Source: Luscinia megarhynchos
Lineage: Eukaryota; Chordata; Aves; Passeriformes; Turdidae
Assembly: GCA_034336665.1 (NCBI GenBank)
Contig: CM067564.1
Coordinates: forward strand, 47,787,451 to 47,851,450
Length of the DNA: 64,000 bases
Direction of reading: 5' to 3'
Shown here in pieces: positions 63,101-64,000 of this stretch (position 1 is the stretch's first letter; each line of letters opens with the position of its first letter). The notes beneath the pieces are model-generated. The model saw only the letters and a program-made list of their open reading frames with translations, was not told the origin of the DNA and did no database searches. The translations under genes were made by a program, and so were the position numbers.

Positions 63101-63255
63101 GATGAAGTAACATCTGCAAGAGCAGTTGAGTGATGTGCACTCTCTCAGGTGCTGGAGAGCAGACAAAACACAGATGTGCTCTCACCCAGTGATGGAAGCC
63201 TGAAAAGCCAGGGGAAGCAAAGGGCTTGGTGACATCTGACAGTCATGGTGTGGCA

Positions 63256-63842
63256 TGTCAGGGATTAACTCCAGTCAGCAACCAAGGACCACACAGGCCC
63301 TGGCTCACTCCCACACCAGTGGGATCACAGAGAGAACTGGAAGGATAAAAGCTGGAAAAGTCATGGGTTTAGATAAAGACAGTTTAATAGGGAAAGCAAA
63401 AATTGCCCATGCAAGCAAAAACCAAAACAAGGAATTAATTCACTGCTTCCCTATGGGTAGACTGGAGTTTAGCTGCCTCCAGGACAGCAGGACCCTATCA
63501 CACGTGATGACTACTTGGGAAGACAAGCACCATCACTCCAAATGTCCCCTCGTTTTTCCTGCTTCTTTCCCCCAGCTTTATGTACTGAACATGCTGCCAT
63601 ATGGTCTGGAATATCCCTGTCCTGTCTGTGTCTCCTCTCAACTTCCCATGCACCCACAACTGTCTTGCCAGTGCAGCAGTGTAAAAAGCAGAAAAGGCCT
63701 TAACTCTGTGTTAGCCCTGATCAGAAATAAAAAAAAAATAAATCTCTATATTATCAATACTGTGCTCAGCACAAATCTGAAATACAGCCCCATACCAGTC
63801 ACAGTGAAGAAAAGTAACTCTACCCCAGCCAAACCCAGCACA
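63256..63842 (-). mobile_element. Avian ERVL-like LTR (solo or edge copy)
   Basis: On the minus strand it starts TGTGCTGGGTTTGGCTGGG and ends ...GGTTGCTGACTGGAGTTAA...TGACA, the recognisable termini of a common avian ERVL-type LTR. In order from its 5' end it has the 'ctggtatggggctgtatttc' block, an 'aaggccttttctgctttt' block, a degenerate TATA-like element (plus-strand CTTTATGTA at 63576-63584) and an ATTAAA-type poly(A) signal (plus TTTAAT at 63383-63388). Length is 587 bases. No matching target duplication is visible: TGGCA on the left, ATTAC on the right. No primer-binding site is visible next to it. The 206-codon plus-strand open frame (63255-63875) is an antisense reading of the LTR and not a gene. 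Confidence 0.85.
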
Positions 63843-64000
63843 ATTACCCAGAGGACCTGGAGAGAAAGCAGGTAATGAGAGGGCTGTGGTGTTGCCAAGG
63901 TACCAGATTTATAGGAGCACTGGGGTAGGATGTACAGGAGGAGGAGTGACAGTGCAAGGGAACGATAACACAAAATGCAGCAGCGTAAAAGTGTCATGGG

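Noticed and set aside
63255..63875. 206-codon plus-strand open frame
   Set aside because: It coincides with the antisense strand of an ERVL-like LTR; LTRs do not encode this.

Overview
The window reads as nuclear DNA of a bird, most likely a neoavian or songbird. It has split vertebrate genes with GT/AG introns, several CR1 (chicken repeat 1) LINE fragments and avian-type endogenous retroviral LTRs, and no bacterial gene organisation. The species cannot be named from the sequence.

Two plus-strand genes are supported, in the order known from the vertebrate CDC123-CAMK1D locus. On the left are the last three coding exons of CDC123 (4826-4954, 6730-6867, 7675-7701), which encodes an ATP-grasp-type assembly chaperone for translation factor eIF2. 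All three exons are in phase 0 and read through without a break. Earlier CDC123 exons were not found in bases 1-4825 and should lie before the window. On the right is the first coding exon of CAMK1D (37483-37574), a calcium/calmodulin-dependent protein kinase. It sits in a strong CpG island (about 36110-37720) crowded with simple repeats. Everything from 37575 to the end is taken as CAMK1D intron 1, because no second kinase exon was recognised.

Layout: 1-4825 CDC123 intron with a nested pair of CR1 pieces and another CR1 tail; 4826-7701 three CDC123 exons; about 7702-8326 3' UTR; about 8.3-36 kb intergenic, with three CR1 loci, one of which is split by a 670-bp solo LTR with a 6-bp target duplication; 36.1-37.7 kb CpG island, 18-bp minisatellite, promoter and CAMK1D exon 1; 37.6-64 kb intron 1, with microsatellites, a CR1 tail, candidate regulatory patches and an ERVL-like LTR at 63256-63842.

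Nearly all other open frames are chance or antisense readings of repeats and low-complexity DNA. I see no operon, CRISPR array, tRNA, rRNA or new gene system. The most useful observations are the transposon nesting events with readable target duplications, the simple-sequence architecture of the CAMK1D promoter, and several unexplained palindromic or motif-rich patches in non-coding DNA. Repeat family names come from recalled consensus patterns, not from a database search.
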